From Jeongeupia naejangsanensis (GTDB lineage: Bacteria > Pseudomonadota > Gammaproteobacteria > Burkholderiales > Chitinibacteraceae): a stretch of DNA of 64,000 nt. Position numbers and translations under genes: made by a program. The stretch covers positions 310,001-374,000 of the forward strand of contig NZ_JAESND010000001.1 of NCBI RefSeq assembly GCF_016865585.1, written 5' to 3'. Shown here piece by piece: positions 25,118 to 33,538 of the stretch. The notes below the pieces were generated by a model. The model worked only from the letters and a program-made list of their open reading frames with translations. It was not told where the DNA came from and ran no database searches. The stretch's first letter is position 1. Each line of letters begins with the position of its first letter.

Positions 25118-26374
25118 CTACTCCGTCTCCGGCGTTGCCAGCAGCATCACCGCCGGCACGGTATCGCTGTCGACGCAACGCTGGCCGGCGCAGACGCGGA
25201 TCAGCAGCTGTTTCGGCAGGGCCGCCTGATCGATCCGCGCCTCGCCGCAATAACTCGTTACCGTCTGCTGCGCGTCGCCCGGCACCCTGCAGCTGCGCAG
25301 CGTTTTTTCGTGCAACAGCACCGTCTGTGCGTCGGCATCAAGCAGTTGCCACTCGGTGGGTTTGACAACCTGCGTCGATCTCGGCAAGGACCAGCGCAGC
25401 AACCAGCGCCCCTGATCCAGCGGTAGCAGCGATAGGATCGGTTTGACGGGGGTTTCCGGCGCCAACAACACCTCGACCGGTGCCGGATCGCTTTCCGCAC
25501 ACTGCAGCGCATTGCACAGGCGCACTTTCAGGCTGTGCTTGCCCGCCGACAGCCCTTTCAGCACGGTCTGCGCCGACTGGCTGCGCTCGCCCGTTTCGGT
25601 GAAGTCGTGCGACTCCAGCAGTACTTGCTGACCGTCGAGCAACTGCCAGTAATTGCCGGCCTGCCCCCACCATACGTTCCAGCCCAGCGTGATCGGCTCG
25701 CCTGTGGTGATGGGTGGCACCCAGTCGAGCTGCGGTTTTTCCGGTACGCCGGTCTGCTCGCCCTTGGCGCCGACCCAGGTTTCGAACGTCTTGCCGTTGC
25801 ACAAGGGCTTGCCGTCGATATCCGGATTGCACAGCCGCACCTCGATCAGGTGACGGCCCGGCTTCAACGGCCCGAGCCGGTATACGCCGCTCTGCACCGA
25901 AACCGATTGCATCCCCCCCTGCACGATCATGCCTTCGCTGGCGACGATGTTTTCACCCAGCGGCGCCACACCGAGCGGCCGCTGAACGAAGTTGCGTGAC
26001 TTCAGGCGCAGATCGTCATTGTCCAGCACCTCCCACCAGCTGGCCGGCGTGCCAAAACCGATGTCCCAACCGATGTTGACCGTGTCACCGTCCAGTTGCG
26101 CCGGAATCGGGTCAAAACTCGGCAGGATCGGTGCCTCGGCCTGCGGCGCCGGAAAAACCTGCTCCATCGGCGAGAACATCGACTCCAGCGGACGTATCGT
26201 GGGGTCCTGGGCTGGCGGGGCCGCAGGTGCGGCGATCTGCTGGCAGTCGAGCAGACCACTCTTCAGCGGCGTGCACGCGGCATCACCGAGCGCGGCCGCT
26301 TCGGCGGGCGTCAGCAACTTGCCCGCCATGGCGGGCATGGCACACAACATCAGGGCGAATACGAGAGTGCGCAC
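25118..26374 (-). CDS. Secreted protein made of three ChiA_N-like Ig domains
   Basis: A 418-residue protein from a GTG at 26374, chosen because AAGGAG lies 6-7 nt before it and a Sec signal peptide follows (residues 1-17, AMA cleavage). After a proline-rich stretch it has three tandem Ig/FnIII-like domains at about 88-205, 210-310 and 312-415. Domain 2 has PITLGWNVWWGQAGNYWQLLDG and LKVRLCNALQCAESD, as in the N-terminal domain of chitinase A. Domains 1 and 3 repeat this with GWDIGFGTPASWWEVLDN and LIRVCAGQRCVDSD. There is no catalytic domain, so it probably binds chitin or another surface; the function is unknown. Confidence 0.72.
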   Translation of the reverse strand: MRTLVFALMLCAMPAMAGKLLTPAEAAALGDAACTPLKSGLLDCQQIAAPAAPPAQDPTIRPLESMFSPMEQVFPAPQAEAPILPSFDPIPAQLDGDTVNIGWDIGFGTPASWWEVLDNDDLRLKSRNFVQRPLGVAPLGENIVASEGMIVQGGMQSVSVQSGVYRLGPLKPGRHLIEVRLCNPDIDGKPLCNGKTFETWVGAKGEQTGVPEKPQLDWVPPITTGEPITLGWNVWWGQAGNYWQLLDGQQVLLESHDFTETGERSQSAQTVLKGLSAGKHSLKVRLCNALQCAESDPAPVEVLLAPETPVKPILSLLPLDQGRWLLRWSLPRSTQVVKPTEWQLLDADAQTVLLHEKTLRSCRVPGDAQQTVTSYCGEARIDQAALPKQLLIRVCAGQRCVDSDTVPAVMLLATPETE

Positions 26375-26390
26375 CAGTTCTCCTTCCCGT

Positions 26391-26654
26391 TTACGGCGAC
26401 CGCTTGGCTGTAGCGCTGACGGCACTGGCCTCGCTCGCCACCGGTTTCGACGACATTGCACCGGCGGCCATGCCCCCGGCGGCGACCACACCCTTGCCTG
26501 CTGCGACCGTCCCGTCGACCGCCAAGCCAACGGCTGTGGTTGTCACCGAGGCAGCGGCACCGACCACGGCACCGGTCACCGTGACCACGGTACATGCGGA
26601 CAGCAGCAGTGCGACGCCGGGCAGCCCATAGCGAACGACTGAACGATCGACCAC
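26391..26654 (-). CDS. Small lipoprotein
   Basis: An 87-residue protein starting with GTG at 26654, preceded by GGGAGGT at a good distance. The signal ends in a lipobox LLSAC. The mature part is Ala/Gly/Val-rich (VVGAAASVTTTAVGLAVDGTVAAGKG) and low in complexity, as in small NF038104-like lipoproteins found next to other cell-envelope genes. It ends 17 nt before the ChiA_N-repeat gene, so the two are probably co-transcribed. Confidence 0.7.
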   Translation of the reverse strand: MVDRSVVRYGLPGVALLLSACTVVTVTGAVVGAAASVTTTAVGLAVDGTVAAGKGVVAAGGMAAGAMSSKPVASEASAVSATAKRSP

Positions 26655-26758
26655 CCGTCACCTCCCGTTTCATTCACTGTGGCTTACGCCACTATTTCAG
26701 TTGTAGGTAACAACCACAAATCGTGACAATGCCACATCGCACCGTCATCACGGACACC

Positions 26759-26992
26759 ATGAAAACCTCGTTCATCACCGCAGCACTGCTCGGCACACTT
26801 TGGCTCGCCGGCTGTGCCTCGGTCGAAACCGCCGAGTTCGGCCCCAACGGCAAACCCGTCCATCATATCGAAACCGGCAGCGCCACCGATAGTTTCGACA
26901 AGGCGCACGATCTTTGCCCCAAGGGCTACTCGCTGATCGGCAACCCGCACGAAACCGACGACGTCTACGCGCTCACGATCGAATGCAAATAG
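26759..26992 (+). CDS. Small lipoprotein with paired cysteines
   Basis: A 77-residue protein starting with ATG at 26759. The signal peptide MKTSFITAALLGTLWLAGC ends in a lipobox LAGC. The mature 58 residues hold two cysteines (DLCPKGYSL and TIECK at the C-terminus) that could form a disulphide. The pattern A.DLCP.GY.+.......D.+ALTIEC is shared by short proteobacterial lipoproteins of unknown role. It is convergent with recJ (6-nt gap). Confidence 0.75.
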   Translation: MKTSFITAALLGTLWLAGCASVETAEFGPNGKPVHHIETGSATDSFDKAHDLCPKGYSLIGNPHETDDVYALTIECK

Positions 26993-26998
26993 CGCCCG

Positions 26999-28693
26999 TC
27001 AGGCCGAACCTTCAACGTAGTCGAGCATGACCTGCAGGATGCGCTCGCCGCGGAATTCGTTCACCGACAGGCTGTAGGCCGCGTTCACGTCCCGCGGCAA
27101 CGGGTCCGGATGCTGGAAGCGGATGCCTTCGAGCACCAGACCGTAATCGTTGGCCAGCTTGACCTTGAGGTGCCGCTCGCCGACAACACGCTGTTCAAGC
27201 ACGCGGAAATGCCCGTGGAACAGCGGTGCCGGAAAACCCTGCCCCCAGACCTGACGCTCGATCCGCTCAGCGGTCTCGAAGCTGAAGTCGTTGGCCGACA
27301 GTTCGCCATCGGTCTCGATCACGCGCTCGAGCGCGGTCTCGTCCATCAGCTCGCGGCACACGGCCTCGAAGGCCTGCTGGAAGCGGCCGAAATCGTTCGG
27401 GCGCAGGCTCAGGCCCGCTGCCATCGCATGGCCACCGAACTTGACGATCAGATCCGGGTGGCGCTTGGACACCAGATCCAGTGCATCGCGCAGATGCAGC
27501 CCCGGAATCGAACGACCGGAGCCCTTGATTTCGGTTTCGCTGGCGTCAGCAAATACGATGGTCGGCCGGTGATAGCGCTCCTTGACCCGGGACGCGACGA
27601 TACCGATCACCCCCTGATGCCAGTCCGGCCGGTACAGCGCAATGCTGTAGCTGGCGTCGATCGCCAGACCGGCTAGTGCCGTTTCCGCTTCCTCGCGCAT
27701 CCCCGCCTCGATGGTCCGGCGCTCGCGGTTGAGCTGATCCAGCTCGCGCGCCCGCGTCAAAGCATCGTCCTCGGACGTCGACAACAGGCAGGAAATCCCA
27801 AAGCTCATGTCATCCAGCCGGCCAGCCGCGTTGAGCCGGGGACCGAGCGTGAAGCCGAGGTCGAAACAGCTGGCCTTCGCCGGGTTGCGTCCGGCAGCCT
27901 GAAACAGCGCCATCACGCCGGCACTGGCCCGGCCGGCCCGCATGCGTCTGAGCCCCTGCTCGACCAGAATCCGGTTGTTGCCATCCAGCCGCACGACGTC
28001 GGCGACGGTCCCCAGTGCCACCAGATCGAGCAGCGTCGCCAGATTCGGCTCGGCCACATCGGCAAACGCACCCCGTGCGCGCAGTTCGGCGCGCAGCGCC
28101 AGCAGCACGTAGAACATCACGCCGACGCCGGCAAGGTTCTTGCTCGGAAACCCGCAGCCGGGCTGGTTCGGATTGACGATCAGGCAGTCTGGCAAGGTGT
28201 CGCCGGGCAGGTGGTGGTCGGTCACCAGCACGTCGATTCCGCGCGCCTTCGCCGCGGCAACGCCGGCAACACTGGCAATGCCGTTGTCGACCGTCACGAT
28301 CAGGTCCGGCGATTTTTGTGCCGCGAGTTCGACGATCTCGGGCGTCAGGCCGTAGCCGTATTCGAAACGGTTCGGCACGACGAAGTCGACCACCGCACCG
28401 AGCATCGCCAGACCCTTCAGGCCGACGCTGCACGCGGTTGCGCCGTCGGCATCGTAATCAGCGACGATCAGCAGGCGTTCGCGCGCGGCGATCGCGGCGG
28501 CAAGCCGCACTGCGGCGGCGTCAACGTTCTTCAGCGACGTAAATGGCAACAGCCGTTTGAGTTCGTGCTCGAGTTCGGCGGGCGAAGCGATGCCCCGCCC
28601 GGCATACAGGCGAGCCTCAAGCGCACTCATCCCGTCGTTCATCAGTTGCTGCAGGCGGTCGGGCGCAACCGCCCGGGCGCGGACTTGCGGCAT
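26999..28693 (-). CDS. recJ: Single-stranded-DNA-specific 5'-3' exonuclease RecJ
   Basis: A 564-residue DHH/DHHA1 nuclease. The start at 28693 has GGAGG 8 nt upstream. Motifs are intact: DYDADGATA, VTVDNGI, VTDHHLPGD (the DHH triad), NPNQPGCGFPSKNLAGVGV, and the DHHA1 GSGRSIPG and KFGGHAMAAGLSL. It degrades single-stranded DNA in recombination and mismatch repair. The stop of the rpfE-like gene overlaps its start (TGATG), so translation is coupled. Confidence 0.95.
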   Translation of the reverse strand: MPQVRARAVAPDRLQQLMNDGMSALEARLYAGRGIASPAELEHELKRLLPFTSLKNVDAAAVRLAAAIAARERLLIVADYDADGATACSVGLKGLAMLGAVVDFVVPNRFEYGYGLTPEIVELAAQKSPDLIVTVDNGIASVAGVAAAKARGIDVLVTDHHLPGDTLPDCLIVNPNQPGCGFPSKNLAGVGVMFYVLLALRAELRARGAFADVAEPNLATLLDLVALGTVADVVRLDGNNRILVEQGLRRMRAGRASAGVMALFQAAGRNPAKASCFDLGFTLGPRLNAAGRLDDMSFGISCLLSTSEDDALTRARELDQLNRERRTIEAGMREEAETALAGLAIDASYSIALYRPDWHQGVIGIVASRVKERYHRPTIVFADASETEIKGSGRSIPGLHLRDALDLVSKRHPDLIVKFGGHAMAAGLSLRPNDFGRFQQAFEAVCRELMDETALERVIETDGELSANDFSFETAERIERQVWGQGFPAPLFHGHFRVLEQRVVGERHLKVKLANDYGLVLEGIRFQHPDPLPRDVNAAYSLSVNEFRGERILQVMLDYVEGSA

Positions 28694-29709
28694 CAGCACA
28701 CCTCCCACGGCAGAACCGGTTTGCGCCAGAGTGCCCACAACGCGCGTTGGGTGACTTTGACGCCGAATCCGGCTTCGGGCATCGAAACTGCCAGTTCGTC
28801 GAGCCGACCGGCCTTCAATGCCGCCAGTGCCGGCGCAAACCAGTCGGCCTCGAGTGCCAGCCAGGCCGACAGCCACGCGTGCGCATCGCCATAGAGATTG
28901 CCGTCACGCAGCGCGTCGAGCACCACCACGGCATCACCGGAGACCGCGTCGCCCTGAATCGCATCAAAGGCGGCCGGCGCCGGTCTGGCCTGACCGCCGC
29001 CGTGCTGGGTCAGTGCAGCCACCAATGGCAGATCGCTCAGCACCGGTTGTGCCGGCGCAACCGGCTTGTCGGCCAGCGGGTACTGGCCACCGCCCCAGAG
29101 CCAGACGCTCTGGATCGCCGGCTGGCCGGCGGCAACGCGGGCGTCGTTGACCGGATTGTTGTAAAGGCACATCTGTATTTCGTTCAGCAGCCCGTGCCAC
29201 TTCAGCGCACCGTCGCCCTTGGGTAGGTGTTCACGGACGTCGTGACCCAATGCCGCATCGATCGGCGACCAATGCAATCCCGGATCGGCAGGCAGGCGCA
29301 GATACCAGCGCGACGGCGTCGCTGCGACGAAACGGAAGCCGTCGTCGCGGTACAGCGCATTCAGACCGGCACACAGACCGTCGGCCTCGGCCTGCGTCAG
29401 CGAAAAGTGCCGGGGGTCGACCAGCAGCAGCCGGTCGCGATCGACGCGCAGATGCACCGGATCGGCCCGCATCCAGAAGCCGGGCTCCTCGCCTGGCAGA
29501 TCGAGCGCCATCGTCAGCGGTGCAACGGGCAGATCAGCCAGCCCGCAGCGGTTGGCGAGCCAGGTTTCGAGGGATTCGGGCTGCGCCGGCTGGCGTGAAC
29601 CGCGCCCCAACAGCAGCGCGGTAGCCGGTAGTGATACGGAGCTGGCAAAGGCGGCGATGTCGTCGCGCTCTGCCCAGTCGGAATAAGGGAGGACAAGGTG
29701 AAGAGGCAT
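28693..29709 (-). CDS. RpfE-like / ApgM-like protein upstream of recJ
   Basis: A 338-residue soluble protein. MPLHLVLPYSD and the later VWLWGGGQYP are characteristic of the family annotated as RpfE or as cofactor-independent phosphoglycerate mutase-like (COG4255). In Xanthomonas and many beta- and gammaproteobacteria this gene is next to recJ, as here. The metal ligands of a true phosphoglycerate mutase are not evident, so the enzymatic label is doubtful. Its function is unknown; conserved linkage to recJ is the best clue. Confidence 0.78.
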   Translation of the reverse strand: MPLHLVLPYSDWAERDDIAAFASSVSLPATALLLGRGSRQPAQPESLETWLANRCGLADLPVAPLTMALDLPGEEPGFWMRADPVHLRVDRDRLLLVDPRHFSLTQAEADGLCAGLNALYRDDGFRFVAATPSRWYLRLPADPGLHWSPIDAALGHDVREHLPKGDGALKWHGLLNEIQMCLYNNPVNDARVAAGQPAIQSVWLWGGGQYPLADKPVAPAQPVLSDLPLVAALTQHGGGQARPAPAAFDAIQGDAVSGDAVVVLDALRDGNLYGDAHAWLSAWLALEADWFAPALAALKAGRLDELAVSMPEAGFGVKVTQRALWALWRKPVLPWEVC

Positions 29710-29759
29710 CGGTCGATTTTATCACGCCGAGTGCCACGTCCCTTGCCGGAAAAGCCGCG

Positions 29760-30542
29760 TCAGACCTTGGTCGCGAGCTTCTTCAGAAGATGTGCGACGG
29801 CGACAAAACCGAAGGTGCCGGTCACCGCCACACTGGCGCCGAATCCGCCTTCGCAATCGAGCCGTACCGGCGAATCGCCCGCCGCCGGCTTCTGCGCGCA
29901 AACACTGCCGTCGAGCTGCGGATAAACCAGCGGCTCGGTCGAAAACACGCAATCAATGCCGAACTTCTTGTCGCCCTTCGGGAAGCCGTACTCGCGCCGC
30001 AGGATGCTGCGAACCTTGCTGGCCAGCGGATCCTGCGTCGTCCTGGACAGATCGGTGACCTGCACCTGCGTCGGGTCGATCTGCCCGCCTGCGCCACCGG
30101 TGGTGATCAGGTTGACCTTGTTGCGGCGGCACCAGTGAATCAGTGCCGCCTTGGTCTTGACCGAATCGATCGCATCGACGACGTAGTCAAACTCCACGCC
30201 AAGCAGCTCAGCCAGATTGTCGGCATCGACAAAATCCTCGACGCACGTCACCCGGCACTCCGGATTGATCGCAACGATACGCTCGGCGAGCGCCGCCACC
30301 TTCATTTTGCCGTACTGGCCGACCAGCGCCGGCAGCTGCCGGTTGGTGTTCGACACGCAAATGTCGTCCAGATCGATCAGCGTGATCGCGCCGATACCCG
30401 ACCGGGCCAGCGCCTCCGCAGACCATGAGCCCACACCACCGACACCGATCACGCAGACATGCGCACTGCGGAACCGGGCCAATGCAGCCGCGCCGTACAG
30501 CCGGGCAATGCCGCCGAAGCGGCGCTCGTACGAGGTATCCAT
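29760..30542 (-). CDS. tcdA: tRNA threonylcarbamoyladenosine dehydratase
   Basis: A 260-residue E1/ThiF-like ATPase starting at the ATG at 30542. It has the nucleotide-binding VCVIGVGGVGSWSAEALARSG and the family's ALIDLDDICVSNTNRQ-like block (LIDLDDICVSNTNRQ). Later it has YVVDAIDSVKTKAALI and GAGGQIDPTQVQVTDLSRTTQDPL, typical of TcdA/CsdL. It converts t6A37 of ANN-decoding tRNAs to the cyclic ct6A. It lies 3 nt after rimO, so the two RNA/ribosome-modification genes are co-transcribed. Confidence 0.93.
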   Translation of the reverse strand: MDTSYERRFGGIARLYGAAALARFRSAHVCVIGVGGVGSWSAEALARSGIGAITLIDLDDICVSNTNRQLPALVGQYGKMKVAALAERIVAINPECRVTCVEDFVDADNLAELLGVEFDYVVDAIDSVKTKAALIHWCRRNKVNLITTGGAGGQIDPTQVQVTDLSRTTQDPLASKVRSILRREYGFPKGDKKFGIDCVFSTEPLVYPQLDGSVCAQKPAAGDSPVRLDCEGGFGASVAVTGTFGFVAVAHLLKKLATKV

Positions 30543-30545
30543 CAA

Positions 30546-31868
30546 TCAGCCTTCAACCTGCTCCGCCCACAGATCGTGCTCGTCGGCATCGGTGATGCGC
30601 ACGCGGACAAAATCACCCGGCTGTACGCCAGCGGCCGGCTCGAAGAATACGAGCCCGTCGATTTCCGGCGCATCGGCATAGGTGCGCGCAACCGCACCCT
30701 CGTCGTCGATTTCGTCGACCAGCACGGTGAACTCGCGGCCGACTTTGGCCTGCAGCCGTGCAGCTGAAATCGCGGCCTGCTTTTCCATGAAGCGACGCTT
30801 GCGGTCCTCGGCAATCTCCGCCGGCACGTGGTCGGGCAGATCATTTGCCGTCGCACCATCGACCGGCGAATAGGTGAAACAGCCGACGCGGTCGAGTTGG
30901 GCTTCATCAAGGAAAGCCAGCAGCTCGTCGAAATCGGCATCGGTTTCACCCGGGAAGCCGACGATGAAGGTCGAGCGGATCGTCAGGTCCGGGCAGATCT
31001 CGCGCCACTTCTTGATCCGGCCAAGCACGTTGGCACTGTTGGCAGGCCGCTTCATCAACTTGAGCACGCGCTGGCTGGCGTGCTGGAACGGGATGTCGAG
31101 GTAAGGCACGATCTTGCCTTCGGCCATCAGCGGAATCACCTCGTCGACGTGCGGGTACGGGTAGACGTAATGCAGTCGCGTCCAGATGCCGAGCTTGCCC
31201 AGCTCTTCGCACAGCTCGGTCATCCGGGTGCGTACCGGACGGCCATTGTGGAAGCCGGTCTTGTACTTGACGTCGACGCCGTAGGCGCTGGTGTCCTGCG
31301 AAATGATCAGCAGCTCCTTGACGCCGGATTTGGCCAGGTTTTCGGCTTCTTTCAGTACGTCGTGAATCGGCCGGCTGACGAGGTCGCCCCGCATGCTCGG
31401 GATGATGCAGAAGGTGCAGCGGTGATTGCAACCCTCGGAAATCTTCAGGTAGGCGTAGTGCTTGGGAGTCAGCTTGACCCCGGCCGGCGGCACCAGATCC
31501 ATGAACGGGTCGTGCGGCTTGGGCAGATGCTGGTGGACGTGGTTCATCACCTCGTCACGCGCATGCGCACCGGTCACGGCCAGCACCTTCGGGTGCGTTT
31601 CACGGATCAGGTTGCCGTCTTCCTTGCTGCCCAGGCAGCCGGTAACGATCACCTTGCCATTCTCGGCCAGCGCTTCGCCGATCGCGTCGAGCGACTCCTG
31701 CACGGCGGAATCGATGAAGCCACAGGTATTGACGACGACCAGATCGGCATCGTCGTACGACGGCGAAATGTCGTAACCCTCGGCACGCAACTGCGTGATG
31801 ATCTGCTCGGAGTCCGTCAAAGCCTTCGGACAGCCCAGCGAAACGAACCCAACTCTTGGTGCGGACAT
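30546..31868 (-). CDS. rimO: Ribosomal protein S12 methylthiotransferase
   Basis: A 440-residue radical-SAM methylthiotransferase. Domains are the N-terminal UPF0004 domain with three cysteines ([33 protein letters not shown]), the radical-SAM CNHRCTFC motif, and a C-terminal TRAM domain ([20 protein letters not shown]). It adds a methylthio group to Asp88 of S12. [15 protein letters not shown] is typical of RimO rather than MiaB. Confidence 0.95.
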   Translation of the reverse strand: MSAPRVGFVSLGCPKALTDSEQIITQLRAEGYDISPSYDDADLVVVNTCGFIDSAVQESLDAIGEALAENGKVIVTGCLGSKEDGNLIRETHPKVLAVTGAHARDEVMNHVHQHLPKPHDPFMDLVPPAGVKLTPKHYAYLKISEGCNHRCTFCIIPSMRGDLVSRPIHDVLKEAENLAKSGVKELLIISQDTSAYGVDVKYKTGFHNGRPVRTRMTELCEELGKLGIWTRLHYVYPYPHVDEVIPLMAEGKIVPYLDIPFQHASQRVLKLMKRPANSANVLGRIKKWREICPDLTIRSTFIVGFPGETDADFDELLAFLDEAQLDRVGCFTYSPVDGATANDLPDHVPAEIAEDRKRRFMEKQAAISAARLQAKVGREFTVLVDEIDDEGAVARTYADAPEIDGLVFFEPAAGVQPGDFVRVRITDADEHDLWAEQVEG

Positions 31869-31935
31869 GCAATTCTCCGGCGCTCACAGGCGCACACTTC
31901 ACCGCGCGCACTTCCACCGCGCCGGCACAAAACGA

Positions 31936-31964
31936 TGCGGGCATGCCGATCCGGCATGCCCGCA
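31936..31964 (-). terminator. Terminator of phaR
   Basis: A perfect 13-bp stem, TGCGGGCATGCCG (31936-31948) with its complement (31952-31964), and a 3-nt loop. On the minus strand it is followed by TCGTTTTGT. It lies 30 nt after the phaR stop and insulates rimO. Confidence 0.75.
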
Positions 31965-31993
31965 GGGACAACATGCGATTTTAATTCAAGCGC

Positions 31994-32632
31994 TTAGCTC
32001 TTGGTAGTCCGTTTTTTCGTTGCCGCTTTCGGCGCCTCGGCCTGCGGCGGCTCGGACGGCTGCGGTTCGTCGGGCTCCGCCTCGCTCTTGCCATAGCCCG
32101 GCATGCCGAAACCGGTAAACAGGTTCTTGGCCCGATCCTGCAGCTGCTGTTGCATGTCGACGAACAGATTGGTACTGCTTTCCAGATAATTGCCCATCAT
32201 GCTCTGCAAGGCCGGCCCCTGGAACTTCATAAAGTCGCCCCACAGGTTGGCATTGCCAAGCATCGGGTTGTCCCCGCTCATGGCTGTGCTGGCCTGATCC
32301 TGCAAGCGGTGCTGCATCTCGGCGAACAGTTGCAGGTTTTTCTCCAGATAGTTGCCCATCAGACCCTGCATCGCATTGCCGTAGAAGCGGATGATTTGCG
32401 TCAGTACGTCATAGCTGAACAGCGGCATGCCGCCGGCCTCTTCGTCCATGATGATCTGCAGCAGGACGCTGCGCGTGATGTCTTCGCCACTCTTGGCGTC
32501 AACCACCTGGATGTCGATACAGTCGAGCACCAGCTGCTTGACGTCGACGAGCGTGATGTAGCTGCTGGTTGCCGTGTCGTAGAGGCGACGATTCGGATAT
32601 TTTTTGATGACGCGCTTTTCTTCGGCACTCAT
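31994..32632 (-). CDS. phaR: Polyhydroxyalkanoate synthesis repressor
   Basis: A 212-residue PhaR. The ATG at 32632 has GGGAG 7 nt upstream. The N-terminal PHB_acc_N DNA-binding domain reads VIKKYPNRRLYDTATSSYITL. Two PHB_acc repeats follow, QIIRFYGNAMQGLMGNYLEKNL and LQSMMGNYLESSTNLFVDMQ. The lysine-rich tail KKRTTKS is like those of related proteins. PhaR senses PHA granules and represses phaP and itself; the divergent phaP region holds two TGC-N3-GCA sites. Confidence 0.94.
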   Translation of the reverse strand: MSAEEKRVIKKYPNRRLYDTATSSYITLVDVKQLVLDCIDIQVVDAKSGEDITRSVLLQIIMDEEAGGMPLFSYDVLTQIIRFYGNAMQGLMGNYLEKNLQLFAEMQHRLQDQASTAMSGDNPMLGNANLWGDFMKFQGPALQSMMGNYLESSTNLFVDMQQQLQDRAKNLFTGFGMPGYGKSEAEPDEPQPSEPPQAEAPKAATKKRTTKS

Positions 32633-32709
32633 GCCAACTCCCTTTGGGTCTGCAGCTTGATGGCTACATTGTAGATCGCCGCGAGGCATCGCCACTCGTC
32701 GGTCGTTGT

Positions 32710-32777
32710 TGCAGCGCACAAAAATCGGTTGACAAACGAATAACGCAGCTCAAAAATGAACGTGATTGTGCAGAGCA
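32710..32777 (+). promoter_or_regulatory. phaP promoter with two PhaR-type sites
   Basis: TTGACA (32729-32734) and AAAAAT (32752-32757) with a 17-bp spacer form a good sigma-70 promoter. TGC-AGC-GCA at 32710-32718 lies just upstream of the -35 box. TGC-AGA-GCA at 32769-32777 lies at about +5 to +13. TGC-N3-GCA is the core of PhaR operators described in Paracoccus and Ralstonia. One site on each side fits repression when no PHA granule titrates PhaR. Confidence 0.65.
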
Positions 32778-32840
32778 GCAAATCCAATTACCCACAACAG
32801 CCCTGCCATCGAAATGCCAACCCATCTCGAGGAAACCGTC

Positions 32841-33410
32841 ATGAGCCAAGCTCAACAACAGTTTGTGGATTTTGCCACTGAAAACGTCGAAACCGCACTG
32901 CGTTTTGCCCGTATTTACCTGGATTCGGCCGAGCGCCTCTCCAAACTGAACCTGGAAACCGCCAAAACCTCGCTCGAGGAAGGCGCAAAGCAGGTCAAGT
33001 CGCTCGCCGCAGTCAAGGATGCACAAGAAGCCCTGACCCTGCGCCAGAAGCAACTCGAAGCGACCGTCGACCACGCCGGCCAGTATTCGCGCCAAGTGTA
33101 CGAGATTGCCTCGCAAGCACAAGCCGAGCTGACCAAGATCGCTGAAGAACAATCGACTGCCTTCAACAAGCAGGTCGTGTCGGGTCTGGATCGCTTCGTC
33201 AAGTCGGCACCGGCCGGCACCGACGTCGCCGTTGCCGCTGTCAAGTCGACCGTTCAGGCAACCGCCGCCGCCGTCGACAGCCTGACCAAGGCCGCCAAGC
33301 AGGTTGCCGACTTCGCCGACGCTTCGGTGAAAGCCGCGACCACCGCGACCGCCGACGCCGTCAAGACCGCCGCCAAGAAGACCGCCGCTTCGGGCAACGC
33401 CGCCGCCTAA
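32841..33410 (+). CDS. phaP: Phasin (PHA granule surface protein)
   Basis: A 189-residue phasin. GAGGA lies 8 nt before the ATG at 32841. It has the phasin_2 core: FVDFATENVETALRFARIYLDSAERLSKLNLETAKTSLEEGA is the amphipathic helical region. The C-terminus is an Ala/Lys/Thr-rich repeat (AAKKTAASGNAAA) of the type also found in PhaF-like proteins. It coats PHA granules and controls their size. It is divergent from its repressor phaR and ends at a strong terminator. Confidence 0.92.
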   Translation: MSQAQQQFVDFATENVETALRFARIYLDSAERLSKLNLETAKTSLEEGAKQVKSLAAVKDAQEALTLRQKQLEATVDHAGQYSRQVYEIASQAQAELTKIAEEQSTAFNKQVVSGLDRFVKSAPAGTDVAVAAVKSTVQATAAAVDSLTKAAKQVADFADASVKAATTATADAVKTAAKKTAASGNAAA

Positions 33411-33424
33411 ACGCGTGAGCAGCA

Positions 33425-33459
33425 CAAACAAAAAGGCGCCTTTGGCGCCTTTTTGTTTG
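33425..33459. terminator. Strong bidirectional terminator between phaP and pnp
   Basis: A perfect 16-bp stem, CAAACAAAAAGGCGCC (33425-33440) with its complement (33444-33459), and a TTT loop. It has runs of A before and T after the GC core, so it can work for phaP on the plus strand and for pnp on the minus strand. Confidence 0.85.
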
Positions 33460-33470
33460 CTCGCAGAATG

Positions 33471-33503
33471 AACAACGGGAGCATCGTCGATGCTCCCGTT
33501 GTT
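33471..33503. terminator. Second hairpin between phaP and pnp
   Basis: AACAACGGGAGCAT (33471-33484) pairs perfectly with ATGCTCCCGTTGTT (33490-33503), loop of 5 nt, 35 nt after the pnp stop. It lacks a U-tail on the minus strand, so it may protect the pnp 3' end or back up the first terminator. Confidence 0.6.
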
Positions 33504-33538
33504 TTACCTGGACGGGGCTCACGCCCCATCATCGGATT

